64,000 nucleotides of DNA from Apostichopus japonicus (Eukaryota > Echinodermata > Holothuroidea > Aspidochirotida > Stichopodidae). Location of the stretch: assembly GCF_037975245.1 (NCBI RefSeq), contig NC_092569.1:13067001-13131000 (forward strand). The letters are read 5' to 3'. Of this stretch, positions 41,070 through 52,839 are shown piece by piece. Numbering within the stretch: position 1 is the first letter of the stretch; each line of letters opens with the position of its first letter. The translations under genes were made by a program, and so were the position numbers. A model generated the notes under the pieces. It did no database searches. It was given only the letters and a program-made list of their open reading frames with translations, and had not been told where the DNA came from.

Positions 41070-41520
41070 TACCATCATGTGAAGTATATATATTCCCTTT
41101 CCAAGGGACTCGTGATAATCATTAATGACGTAACATATTCCTGATCATACGGATACATTCTCGATGTAAACAGTACATATAGTAGATCGCTTACCGACCT
41201 TCAAACTGATCCTGTGTAGTAACTATTCCCTTTCTTATTAACTAAAATCATATGTAAATTGTACACAGCAGATCGCTCACCAACCTATACAACATGATCA
41301 TGTGTAGTAACTATTCCCTTCCTAAGGGACTCATGATACTCAGTGTTGACGTAACATCGTCCTGATCATACGGATACAGTCTCTATGTTAACAGTACATA
41401 GTAGATCGCTCACCAACCTTCAACCTGATCATGTGTAGTAACTATTCCCTTTATAAGGGACTCTTGATAATCATTAATGGCGTAAGCTCGTCCCGATCAT
41501 ACGGATACAGTCTTTATGTA
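41070..41520. repeat. about 131-bp tandem repeat
   Basis: Three to four diverged units containing GTGTAGTAACTATTCCCTT, AAGGGACTC-TGATA, GATCATACGGATACA and AGTAGATCGCTCACCAACCT. A related single unit is at 43870-44020, and a shorter one at about 32530-32590, so the family is dispersed. Confidence 0.75.
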
Positions 41521-42016
41521 AGGTGACTTAGGTTGAGGTTAAATCAAGTTGTTGCTTTTCCTTTGCCCAGCTCTTTCCATCTTCGTTGACTTTCTTTAAA
41601 AAAAAAAGTACTTGCATGTGTTACTGCATAGTAACTACCATATTCTGTAAAATTGTCATACACAGTTCCACTGTAAGGGTATTAGGTCGCAGAGAGAGAG
41701 ATAGAGAGATGGGTGGAGAGAGTATCAGTAGTTGAAGGCACATTCTGGTGCAACATAATGTGATACTTACTTTAAAGAGAGAGAGAGAGAAAAGATATTC
41801 TGCAATATTAATTGACATCGCCATTCAATAAAGTGTTCCTAAATAGAGATGTGATTAATTTAATGTAAAGTTAAATTGACAAGCTTAACTCCCTCTTGTT
41901 CCGAGAAGTGGATCTCTTACTTTCCTAAGATCATCTTCATGTTATATTATCCTTAAAAGATCAAAATGAAACAAAACTGTTAGCAAACTGCTTATCCACT
42001 GAGGAGCCCGTGTAAG

Positions 42017-42965
42017 AGCATGTGTAAAGGTAAGAGTGCCTGGACTTTAACTGATGAAGATAGCCTGCTCATCCATCAATCACATCAATTTCTTCCACAG
42101 CACCATTACATTCACCAACAGGTTTACTTCCTCGATGTGACTGTTCGCAAGGAGCAAGGTTCTCTCTCCACTGAATTATACACCAAGCCCACAGACACAC
42201 ACCAGTATCTCCAGTCTTCTAGCTGCCATCCTCGCCACTGCAAGTCTGGAATTGCCTACAGTCAAGCACTTCGTCTTCTTGGCATTTGCTGTAACAATTC
42301 CTCCATCATTCTTCATACATATGTTTTAGAAAAAAAAACTTATTGGGGGCGATTGTGCCATAGGGGTGCGTGAAGCCATTCGGAGAGTCCGCTCCCTATC
42401 AAGATCATCTACGTGGGCATTGAAGGTCACAAAGGGAAGAGATTGCGACTACAAGCTCCCTCTGGTTGTTACTTTCCACCCAAATCTTCCTCCTCTTCAG
42501 CAAATCACCACTAACAACCACAACATTCTCGTCACTTCAGATAGACACTAATGAGCTGTCCCTGAAAAACCCGCCATCGCCTACAGATGTCCACGCAACG
42601 TACGGGACCTTCTTGTGCGTGCTGCTGTTCCACCTCTAAGTTCTAACCCTACAACTATCCAGCATGTTACTTTCAAATGTGATCGTACTTCGAGATGCAT
42701 CATCTGCAGCCACCACATTGTTGAATCCAATTCCATCACCAGCCACAGCATGCAACTCACACACAAGACTAAGTGCCACATCACCTGAACAACCTCTAAT
42801 GTCTTCTATCTGATATCTTTTAGGGTTTGCGGCATCCAGTACGTTAGTGAAACCAAAACCACCTTCAAGAAGCGGTTCTATGGTCACAGATGTACATTCA
42901 ACACCATGAAGACTGAGACCCCGGTTGGAGTACACTTTAACCTTCCCAACCATACCATTAATGAC
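42017..42965 (+). pseudogene. Penelope RT tail and GIY-YIG endonuclease pseudogene
   Basis: RT tail: VYFLDVTVRKEQGSLSTELY and SSCHPRHCKSGIAYSQALRL in one frame, then a shift near 42330-42366 to a second frame with EAIRRVRSLSRSS and PLVVTFHPNLPPLQQI. Stops occur at 42552-42557 and near 42787. A Cys/His cluster (CDRTSRCIICSHH, from 42678) precedes VFYLISFRVCGIQYVSETKT, where the Y-V-S-E-T block at 42840 corresponds to the YIG half of the GIY-YIG nuclease. Not functional. Confidence 0.88.
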
Positions 42966-43343
42966 ATGTCCAGGTAGGTAGCCGTCCTGGCTTAGTACGT
43001 ATCAGCAGTGAGAGATTGTGGATGCAACGCCCTCGCTCCATTCAGGAAGGACATCTCCCCTTGTTTCCCCCTCTGTCACTCCTCTTCTCGTAGCTCTCTT
43101 CCACCTTTTATTCTCCACACCATTCTATCTTTGTCCTTCTGCAGTTTATTCCCTCTCCTCTTCCCTATATCTTCTCTTTGTCCCTCTACAGTTAATCTCC
43201 TACCTCTCCTCTTCCCCCTGTTGGTTTCTTTCTTCTCTCCTTCCCTTGTATACTAATCCTCTTACTTCTATTTATTTTTGGACTTGCTCATTAACCTGTC
43301 TGTATTCTGTGCTTGTATTTGTTCCTTCTGTTAGTTGTCATTC

Positions 43344-43383
43344 AGCCTCTGATGAGGATCCATCTAGGATCGAAACGTCAGGT
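43344..43383 (+). ncRNA. hammerhead-ribozyme-like motif (Penelope 3' end)
   Basis: Core CTGATGA at 43349-43355, then stem II GATCC-ATCTA-GGATC, then GAAAC, then GTC as the cleavage triplet. The outer GCCT pairs with the AGGT that follows. Stem III is minimal. This fits hammerheads reported in Penelope-like elements. A bulged G at the base of stem II makes activity uncertain. Confidence 0.6.
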
Positions 43384-43407
43384 CAACTTACTTTTACAAA
43401 TCCTTGA

Positions 43408-46400
43408 AAATGATGCATTTGAAATGTTTGCTTAACTTCAATGTTCTCTGCATTTATAAGAAGTTAAATAATGAAAATGCACTTCTTTCTTAAGATAAAT
43501 ATATTTTCCTCTGGGGAATAAAGGATGAAAATAGTATGAAAAAGAAGCTGCCAAAATCGTTTTCTTTTTGTCCAGCTCGATGGGGCATGATGACAACATT
43601 TACTCTCCTGTTACAAGATGCATTCACAAAATATGACCAATTTTAAATAATTCACATCTTTGCCATACAAAGACGCCTCTCTGATAATGTGTGTGGTTTT
43701 GATTCATACAGACGAAGAACATTCTCAGCAAGTTTATTAAAAACATAAATCGACGTCAGTCACTCAGGAATGATTAATCATGATGAACACTTTTGGCTTT
43801 CATGACGACACTATCTTGCGCTATTTGTTTTTGTACGACTATGTCTATACCAGCCTGTTCTTTTCAGTCTTGATACACCAGTATACAGTAGATCGCTGCT
43901 CATCAACCTTTGACATTTAACCTTTAACCGAGATCATGTATAGTATCTCTTCCCTTTCAAACGGGAATTGTGATACATCACATTACGTGCTTACAATCTC
44001 CATGTAAGGGGACTGGGGGTTGAGAGAGAGGGGATCACGTTGTTTGGTTGCTGTGATCCAGGCTTTACATCTTGGGGGAATTTTCTTGAAGAAAAGTATT
44101 CTTATGTGAAATTGCCATCGTAATTCTATCGTATCGTTTATATACTTTTGTCACATCAGGGGTATACATTCTCGAGATGTAAGCAAGTACAGAGAAGCGT
44201 GATTTGTGTTAAAAATAACTGTTCTTGAAAAGTTGTTTGATAATTTAATAGGAACAGACTGGCGAAGTTTATACATCTGGGAAATTGAAGAAGTCAAAAG
44301 ATTGATTGGACATTCGAAATAGCTGGATAATGTTAATTGTGTCTATATATATTGTAATAGTCTTCCTTATGTCTACATTCATTGACATTAAGTTTTATAA
44401 TACCTGGTACTGAAAAGGAAGATAGTTGGTTCGTCTGGTTTCATAATAAATAATAATAATCATAAATAACATTTATATAGCGCCTAATACAAAAGTTTCT
44501 AAGCGCTTAACAAAGGAAAATAGAAACAAAGCAAACAAACACATAAGAAGAAAAATAAACGATTTTAAGCTGTCGTGTCAAAAATTTGAAGTGTGGGGGA
44601 CACACGCGCCTAAAACAAAGGTTTCTAAGCATTAACAAATGAAAATAGGAACAAGGCAAACAAACACTAAGAAAAAACATGGCTATGTTTTCTCAAAACA
44701 TTGTCATATTAAGCCGGATATCTTATAAACAAAAGTGCCAAAAAGGGCCAAGTGAAGCAGTTTTATTTGCAAAGCAAGTTAAGTGATATTACGTATTTGT
44801 TTAATGAATCAAAATGGTGTGAAAATTGGGACGATTAGAGCCATTTCCGGAACATTTATGATATCAAGTAAGGTACCGTTGGTTAGAATTTGAAGAACTG
44901 AGTCGAGTAAATTACCATATAGGCTAGCAAAAAGTCATCATCAAATTTATGTGCATGACGAAACAAAACTTCATATTAGTCGACGAATTTTCTGGTTTAT
45001 ATCGCTAACTCTTATTTATGATGATGGTGCCCATATTTCTTTCCTTTTTTTGTGATGAAATATCAACATATAGTTTGGCTGATGAATAGAGTGACGTACG
45101 TCGAAGGAAAACGAATCAGTTCAAAGACATAGTACACAAACACCCAAGTTCGATCAACCTGCCGAACTAAACGATAAGTAGTTTGAAAATGTAGTGAAAT
45201 AGTTTGTTTTCATTTGTTACGAGAGGACTTTAAGGGATTCTACAATCATGTTTGTATTTCAGATTAGAATTATATGTATATGTATATATATACAGTTGAT
45301 ATACAATGTGTTTTTTTTTTTATTGAAATGATATGCTTTTGGCTTTAGTATAGAGGTCACCCTTATTTGACCGTTCCTTGTTCACATCATAATTGTTTCC
45401 TTGTTATCTGTTACTTGTAATAATATGTGTTTCATGTCTTCTATATCTCTAAATAAATAGATCATAAAGAAATAACTTAATACCACGTTTTAATATTTAT
45501 TGTTTCACAGAACACGTATGTTCCGAGAAATAATGAATGACGCACGTCGAGCGAATGTACATTATTTTGTTTTTCCCTGGAGAACGTTTAGAGAAACACT
45601 TTATGAAACAAACTGAAATCAAAATTGTTTTTATTTTCATCTCATCCACTGACCACACAGACATATACCGTGGGACTTGTTTGTGGGTGGGGGAGTGGGG
45701 AGGTTGTGTGTGTGTATGTGTGTTTGTTTGTTTGCTTGTTATACTACACGTGACTATAGTATCATTATAAGTTCCCTGTCGTATCGTTCATAATTTTTAA
45801 GTGTTCATAATTATGTCCTATTCCAGTTAGTCATTTTGGAAGATCCCCTACGAGCCAGCCTCGCCGTGTCTTCCGGCGTATTCTCGACTGAATGAGGAGA
45901 ACTTTCAATTCAAACAAATCGAGGGAAATTTCCCTCTGAGAACATTTAATAGATTGATCATTTCTTTCTTAATGGGAAAGACATTACTATGAATTTGAAA
46001 AGAATGGCGGGAAAACGGAGGAAGAGGGGGGAGTGAAAGTGTTTTTATGGCGATAATTAAAGCTTAAATAGTTTACTCGAGGAAAGAAATTTAGCTATAA
46101 CAGCCTCTGTACGTGCTATATTAGTATTACTTAAAGATGTTAGCGATCAAAAGTTCACTCGTTGAGAACACGATCTCAAAGAAAGACAAGTTTAGACATG
46201 CATCATATACTTTAATATTTTTCTCAGTGTTAGAGTACATTATTTAGGTAGATATTCTGTGCATCATATATAGGCAGGTCGTTCTTTGATGTCCAAGTCA
46301 AATGGTACTGTGGTTTTTAGATTCAGTTCCCAAACAATTTCATTTCCTTTTCTATATTAGTCTGTCCAAGAATCGTTTTGGTCAATGGCAATAACACGTA

Positions 46401-46439
46401 AATTGCACAATCGAGTGATTTGGGGAGATTGAAGTGATT
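43408..46439. other. no gene seen
   Basis: Holds one unit of the 131-bp repeat family (43870-44020), LINE/SINE end fragments (44450-44685) and otherwise AT-rich unique DNA. Confidence 0.5.
44450..44685 (-). repeat. LINE/SINE 3' end fragments, duplicated
   Basis: Minus strand reads GCGCTATATAAATGTTATTT followed by an ATT-rich tail at 44450-44475, a common 3' terminus of L2/CR1-type LINEs and their SINEs. A second partial copy (TTTCTAAGC..TTAACAAA..GAAAATAG) lies at 44608-44680. Confidence 0.5.
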
Positions 46440-48812
46440 TGATTTTGATCGCCGAACTATGTTGAATCACTCTCCTTCTTAGAGTGGTTTTCTACTCTCC
46501 AACGTATCATACGATGCTAATGTTGCTGTAAAGATAAGAGGCAGTTTATTTTTCTGCCGGATTCGGAACTTGCATGTAGTTTGGTTGCTCTGAAATCCCA
46601 CAGTAGAATCGAAAAGTAAGAACGTCTTACAATTGTGTACCAGGCGATGATCCTGTATTTTGTGTTTTGTTTTGCCTCTGATGAAAGTGGTATCCTGAAA
46701 CGATGCCCGAAGTAAAATTTCCCGTAGATTTCTATAGGTCTCGTAAATGAAATGAAAGGTGGTTGTTAGAAAACTGATTTCAGTCGTTCGGTGCTTTTGA
46801 AGTATGTGAAAAGTCTTCTGAATAATATTTGCCAGTGGTAGAAGACATCTAGCAACCAACGGTACACTTTTGAACTGGTTTGACGAGTTTTGTACGTCAA
46901 TGTTTCAGTGTGGGGTTTGCTTTTGACCTTTTTGATGGCATTTTCAATAGAGTCCCGAATATACAGTCTGTTAAGAAGGTGTTGCGACAGTTCCTTGATG
47001 CAAGAACCAAAATCTTCTTCAGCGGAGTAGATGCGGCGAATTCGCAAATACTTCACTGTACCGAAGGATTCTTGCAGTGGCGGAATGGCCACACGGGCAT
47101 TTGGGCAATGCCCGGTAGGCCGGTGGCCCGGTGGGCCGGTGGGCCGGTGAGCCGGTGGGCTGGGGAGCCTGGTAAAAATTACAGCTTATTTTCACAGTAG
47201 TTAATAGAATACAGACGGGTTGTGTAAAAATATATTTTAACTGTGCGAATCAGCTCATGAAATCACCGTGTTAGTTAGTCTGTTAGTTCGTAACAAAAGA
47301 ACGTGCTATTGGCAACTCGTCCGTGCTAATATGTTAACGACAAGATATACAAGTACGGTGCCCAATGCATTCTAACATATATACATAGCAGAAAACGAAG
47401 TAAAAAAGGTCAAGTCTTATTAGATTATTTGGATATCACTCAGTAGCGAAGTCCTGAGAGATTATATATGAATAAAAATGACCCACATACAGTAGGGTTT
47501 TTGTACAATGACACAACAACATCTGAAGGCGTTCATGTTGATGTCTGTGGCAAAAATGGATCTTGGCCAAACTTAACACTAAAAAATATCATTGATGGTG
47601 TGGCTGCCAGAAGCAGCGAACTACGTAGGCTCTTACTCTCGTAGACATGACATGTGCCCGTGTTATTGAACATATATGTTTTATTTTATTTAGTTTTTTT
47701 TTTTTCATTTTTAAAACATATAGTTTTGTCTATTTTCGTTTACGTTTTTAACTTTTCTCAGTTTAAACAAGAATTGCTTCTAGAATATTATTTTGGGGTC
47801 TTTTTTAAAGGATTATTGTAACCTACAAAATTGAGAAATATAGCACCATTTTGCATCTAGGCATTCCTTACTTCAAAAAAATTACCCCCTTCCCCTTAGA
47901 CCCCTCCCTCAGGACGGCGATCACCATGTATGTAACATATCAATGAATAATGGGCCGGTCTAGGTGAAAAATGCCCGGGCCGGTTTTAAGACCCAGTCCG
48001 CCCCTGGATTATTGTACAATGACGTGGATGGCAACTGCTTGGTAACATGTAGTTGCGCTTGTTCGTGGGTTTATTGCACAAGTCTGTTTTGAGCGTGCCA
48101 TTTTGTAGGGTCGCAGTGGTGTCCAGAAAGGGAAATCATGTCTAGAACAATCAGCAGTGAATTTGGTTGTGTGGTGAAAACGAGTTTATGCCATCAATGA
48201 AGAGGTTTAAGTTAGCTTCACCATGGGTCCATGTCAGGAAGATATCGTCAATGAAACGTAACCGCGTGTGAGGTTCCAAGTTTTATCGAGATAGAATGTT
48301 GTGACCCATAAAGATGTTGGCAAAGAAGGAGAAATTTGGTTAACATGGCGGTGCCCTGAATCTAGTGGCAGTGTTTACTTGCCAATTACGAGAAACTTGC
48401 CAAGTTAGGCTGCATTAATCCAGCCAGTTCATTCTTTGTGGGAGTTTTGCCACGTGTCGGTTTGAAGGCGTTTGTGCCTGCCAAGATGCCCTCTTCGTTG
48501 GGGATAATTGTGTATCAAGAAGGCACATCCAATGTTACAAAACGAGTGGGAGGATAGGGGGATATTTTATTCCCCCCAATTCTCCAGATGAAATCCGTAG
48601 TGTCCTGAACAAACAAGGGGTTGGATGAGGTCCAAGAAGTGTTTTTCAGTGTCCGTTCTATTACCAGAGATGATGGGCTAACCCATGATTGCTTTGATTG
48701 TGAATTTCGGACAGAAAACAGAAGCGACCATTTTGTGGGTCGTTTTCACGGAGGTTTTCGTCTAACTGTTGGTCAATGGATTCGCTGTTTGCGTATGATT
48801 TCTTGAGTGGGT
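46440..48812 (-). mobile_element. Penelope-like element B, interrupted by hAT
   Basis: Minus strand. The reverse transcriptase spans 48812-48015, continues after the hAT insertion at 47066, and runs into a GIY-YIG region ending near 46440. The 5' side is cut off at an (AT)n microsatellite (48836-48946). The family is distinct from element A: the same motif order but quite different sequence. Confidence 0.87.
46440..48812 (-). pseudogene. Penelope RT and GIY-YIG pseudogene, minus strand
   Basis: In order: [25 protein letters not shown] followed by a stop where the family has a tyrosine, the catalytic RFIDDIFLTW (48258-48229; the two Asp codons at 48249-48244), FPFLDTT, SSCHPRHC, then after the insertion LRIRRIYSAEEDF, IKELSQHLLNRLYIRDSIEN, and a GIY-YIG remnant with YVGE at about 46490. 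Several stops and shifts are present. The RFIDDIF box is the Y/F-x-DD polymerase motif of Penelope-like elements. Confidence 0.87.
47075..48006. mobile_element. larger hAT-like element inside a Penelope-like element
   Basis: 932 bp. The left end is CAGTGGCGGAATGGCC; the right end, inverted, is CAGGGGCGGACTGGG. Subterminal GGGCATTT is shared by both ends. The flanks are GATTCTTG (47067-47074) and GATTATTG (48007-48014), a 7 of 8 match. There is a GGGCCGGT-type short repeat at 47117-47165. Around 47830-47925 the sequence resembles the interior of the 365-bp MITE, so the two families are related or a decayed MITE is nested here. No transposase frame was recognised. Confidence 0.8.
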
Positions 48813-48835
48813 TCAGCATACATCATACATATATA

Positions 48836-48861
48836 CATATATATGTATGTATGTATGTATG

Positions 48862-48946
<85 letters not shown>
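48836..48946. repeat. (AT)n / (ATGT)n microsatellite at Penelope border
   Basis: A short (ATGT)n followed by AT alternation, directly beyond the 5' truncation of Penelope element B. Confidence 0.95.
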
Positions 48947-51690
48947 ACCCCACAATAGACCACCTTCAGCATCATTTACTCACTATAAAAATCGTGTATT
49001 AGAGTATTTGTATACGTAATTGGATACTTGTGGCGTATACAGGTTACATGCAACAGCTTGACTACTGATAAGAAGTGTTCACCATTATTATTTGTACTGA
49101 ATGTATTTTATGTTTCACGATACATTTGAAACAATTAACATAAGGCTTGTCTAATGCCATTGCCTCTGGCCCATGTTTGGTGAATTAATATTAGGCATAA
49201 ATAATGTCGGAAAAATTATCCTTCAATATGAGGTCCATTTTGGTACATCCTTATTTCGACAAATTGCAGTTGCAAGTAAATGACAACAAGGCAAACAAAC
49301 TTCACATTTCCGTAGCAATTTAAAGTTAACTTTATTTACTACTTCTTTTTTTGTTTATCTATTGTTATTTTCCTAATGCATGTTCAGGATCATTTGATGG
49401 TTTTTTACTTGGTAAACGGTAAATAAAACACTCTGTTTGAAATAAGTTTAGTTTCAGTATATAACGTGAGCCTAAACCTACAACCAACAGGGGGGAACTT
49501 TAAGTGTAAGATAAACGTTGGCGCTAATTAAAAATTATTTTATAGGAAAACACAACTCATGGAACTGAAAAGTATCCGTACACTCAATTTTAGGAAAAAT
49601 AGCGCCTCATCAAGTTACATTTGCAGTGGACGGTGGCTGCACACATGCAGGCGGCAAAGAGCGCTTCGATCCTCAGGACATAGGCAAGGATTCACGCACG
49701 CCACCTAGCCAGCGTCTGGTCGACCTTTGACCGACCCTTATCATCCTCCCAGGTTCTTTTTTGACCTCAAGAGAGACATGGACACGGGATCTTATGCCAC
49801 GAAAAATTACCATACCAACGCCTGAGTAGTATAGCTACCGCCTTGATACCTAGAATGGTTTACATGAAATCAATAAGGCCATGAGTCTTTCATCAGCCTC
49901 TTAATAGCGTTGGCCGCCACGTCAGCGGATAAAATATCCGTTTGAATTAACATATAAAGACTTTAGAGAGAAGTAACCGATAAAGCGTAACGTTGGTTGG
50001 ACTTAAACTCTCAAGACACCAAGCTATTAGTCCACTGCGCTATTTGTTGCATTTTAAAATATTTTAAATTGATCTTGCAGCTTGGACAACACCTTTTTCA
50101 TTTGCCATGAATTCCACAGACTGTACTCGACAGAATATGTTCAATCAATCTTCCTTAGCAAAAGAGATAAGAATAATGAATGTGCAATCAGGTTACGATA
50201 AAAAAATTGTATTACCATACAGCAAGCAAGAAATTAAGTTGTTTTCTTTCAAAGATCTTAATTGTACAATATGCTTACGCTAAAATGCTACTAATGACTT
50301 CGAAGCAAGCAGAACAATAATACCGGATTTAATTATGTTATGCTTTTAATTGATCACGGCACACAGGAAACTAATGTTGTTTTCCTTCATACATACAAAG
50401 AAAGATGATTAATGATATTGTTCACTCCGAACAGGACTTACAACAATAAGACAGTTTGCAGGCTGCGTTAGCTTACGTTAGCATGAACAAAAGTTGTGAT
50501 AGAATTGATTAAATCACTTACAACTATATTTATACCTTACCCTAAGTTGACTAATCCTCTTTAGGAATCTGAATAGCTTGAAATAGGTATACTATTTATT
50601 TTCGTGGGGATATGTTTTCGAAATGACGGAGATCAGGACCTAGAAGAAGTCAACTTCCAGTTTTCAATGGGTTTCCAACTTTCATGGTCTTCCTATAGAC
50701 TGTGGCCTTTGCTAAAATGTTCCCCCAAATGATTCTGGCTCCCCCCCCCCGTCTCTTCCTTCCCTTCCCCTTCTCCCTTCCCATTCCCCTAAACCAAAAC
50801 CCACACTCAATATGATTCTGGTTTTACCAAATGTAAAATAATTTTCATAAATCATGTTAACACTATGCAAGAGCCGGATTCATCCAAAGATTCCCCCACC
50901 CCCTTCTCTCCCCATTTCACTTTGTTTGAGATAATTGATGCATGTAAATAGGACACAGAGCAAGGTTTTTCAAGTTATCGTTTGAAAAATTGCATGTTCT
51001 TCAAGTCATATCTTCTTATATATCAAATCTACTGTTAATTGATAAATCATTATCATATACTTGTATATATAGTTGTGCAATTTAATCTCTACTATCTTCC
51101 TCTTCGAAATTCATGCATGGTGTTGATCGCACCCATATTTAGTTCTAATTAGTTCTATAATTTACACTTGTAGGTTGAATAACAAAATTCCAGATGTGCA
51201 CGAATTTTATTTTAAGTTACGCTTTCGACTTGACCTTTACTATTTCATATCTAAGCAAAACAACAATTTGTGTAACATTAACGACTATTATGATTGCTTT
51301 ATGTAAGCTTCTTATGTAAGTCTTTTTGCTGATTCTTTTGTATTATGTGTTACGGTATTGTAAATAAATACAGTGGAAAATAAAAAAGGTCTAATTAGTA
51401 TCCCCTCCTTACACGTAGTGTACTGGTGATAATATATAATTGTACTCTGTCGACTATTTTTTTATACATTGGGACTACAAATTGCTGCCCACCTCACATC
51501 CTCTGAGGCACCGAACTGAACGCGATGGTTGGTCTGACTTAAGGGAATGGGGGGGGGGGGGAGGGCGGAGGGCACCAAAGTGCGATACAAAAAGATGGGG
51601 TGGACTCACTATTTCTGAGGTGGAGGTAAAGAGGTAGCGTGAGCCTGGGTGTGCCCGGATGGGGTGTATGTGTTTGAACAAAAAGTGTGT
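48947..51690. other. no gene seen apart from tRNA-like repeat
   Basis: Unique AT-rich DNA. The GC-richer part at 49640-49960 may be the body of the tRNA-like repeat at 50.0 kb. Confidence 0.45.
49985..50055 (-). other. tRNA-like sequence, possible SINE head
   Basis: Minus strand reads AAATAGCGCAGTGGACTAAT, a good A box (TAGCGCAGTGG), with a degenerate B box GAGTTTAAGTCCAACC about 35 bases later. Cloverleaf pairing is poor. The 300 bases downstream on the minus strand (to about 49640) could be its body; no second copy is in the window. Confidence 0.45.
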
Positions 51691-51694
51691 TACG

Positions 51695-51828
51695 AACTCC
51701 TCTAAAACCGTAAGGCTGTTGGACTCCGAACACAGTGAGTTTGTACATGGGCATCGGTTGTAGAACCTCCTTGGCTAACGACTTCATAACGTCAAATGTC
51801 AAAGTAATCAAAGGTAGCATGATTGCTA
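51695..51828 (-). CDS. candidate internal exon
   Basis: Minus strand: a good acceptor (pyrimidine-rich, ending TCTTAATAG at about 51829), followed by an open stretch including DVMKSLAKEVLQPMPMYKLT and VFGVQQPYGFRGV. A possible donor GTAACA lies near 51694. Composition is protein-like, but I recognise no family and found no partner exon. It is on the same strand as, and downstream of, DDO. Confidence 0.22.
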
Positions 51829-52600
51829 TTAAGAGCAGAGGAAAAATGACAAAATGGCTGAAACCCTCAAACTCAGATAATTGGTAAAGATGAGTACTCG
51901 TTAATCACTTAAAACTGATGTTTATTATAATTTCTTAACGTGTGGTACAAATATGACCAGTTGCTGCTGAGAAGGACTTACAAACAGAAAATACTCAACA
52001 CATAAACACATAATCGTATATACATAATTATATACTAGACTAACCAAACTACCCTAAGGTTTCGCCAATAATTTGGTCCACATTTTAACTGAAAGTTGAT
52101 GACACTTTACTGCAAAAATCTTCAAATCTGCAATTTGGAAGTCTTTACAAGATGAGATATACTAATTGAAACAAACATTGGGACATTTGTTTAGACTCTT
52201 AGCCAGCCATTAGATGAAACAGCCTTTGGGTAATCTCTTATTGGTTGTCTCTTATTCACGTATTGACAGTACAAACTGATCAAGCCTCGTAAATTTATTG
52301 ATCTAGTATATGATTACTGCTTTTCTAGAATATCAGCCCGGGGACTGTTTAACCAAAGTGAAATTCTGAGAAAATATAGGATAAACGTTTTCGTTCGTCA
52401 CATTGAACTTCACGGTATCATTTAAGTCTCCAACGTGTATCTCATTTAACCGCATTTGTAGCATTACATTTCGTGAAAAATGGAACCTTCCCTTTCGAAA
52501 ATATAATAACGGTATTTAGGAGCATATTTTGTATGACAACTTTTATATTGACTGTAAGCAATTGGGGGTGTCGAATTACTTGGTTTTACCATAGTTTACG

Positions 52601-52606
52601 TTTATT
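52601..52606 (-). terminator. candidate polyadenylation signal of DDO
   Basis: The minus strand reads AATAAA about 117 bases after the stop codon. It is the first canonical signal downstream, implying a short 3' UTR that includes a pyrimidine-rich tract at about 52655-52690. Confidence 0.5.
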
Positions 52607-52722
52607 ACGTATGCAAATATGCAAATTGGTTCGCCGTTTTGCTTCTTTCTTTTTGGGAGGGGGAGGAGAGGGGAGAGGAGGGGAGGGATGATTGGAGCAT
52701 AATAATTAATAATACAAAACCA

Positions 52723-52839
52723 TTATAAGTTTGATTTCAGGACGGCACGTTGACACTCCCCTACCAGCCACGTTGCGTCTTCTGCGCATCCCCAATGTAA
52801 TGAAATGCCGCCACCACCATGGCCATAGTTGTGAATAAC
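52723..52839 (-). CDS. DDO: DDO terminal exon with PTS1 SNL
   Basis: 117 bp including the TAA stop. The acceptor is TTAATATAG. It opens [20 protein letters not shown], the conserved C-terminal FAD-binding and active-site segment, and ends LKSNL followed by the stop. SNL is a PTS1-type signal, so peroxisomal location is expected. Confidence 0.95.
   Translation of the reverse strand, partial: VIHNYGHGGGGISLHWGCAEDATWLVGECQRAVLKSNL

Larger units (their letters stand above)
41973..43407 (+). mobile_element. 5'-truncated Penelope-like element A
   Basis: The element starts with an inverted fragment of its own terminal sequence (AAAACTGTTAGCAAACTGC, also seen inverted at 31.19 kb and directly at 55.79 kb) joined to the end of a reverse transcriptase. 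Then come the GIY-YIG endonuclease region and a pyrimidine-rich 3' UTR ending in a hammerhead-like motif. Penelope-like elements are known for this RT plus GIY-YIG order, for variable 5' truncation with inverted end fragments, and for hammerhead motifs. Confidence 0.88.
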
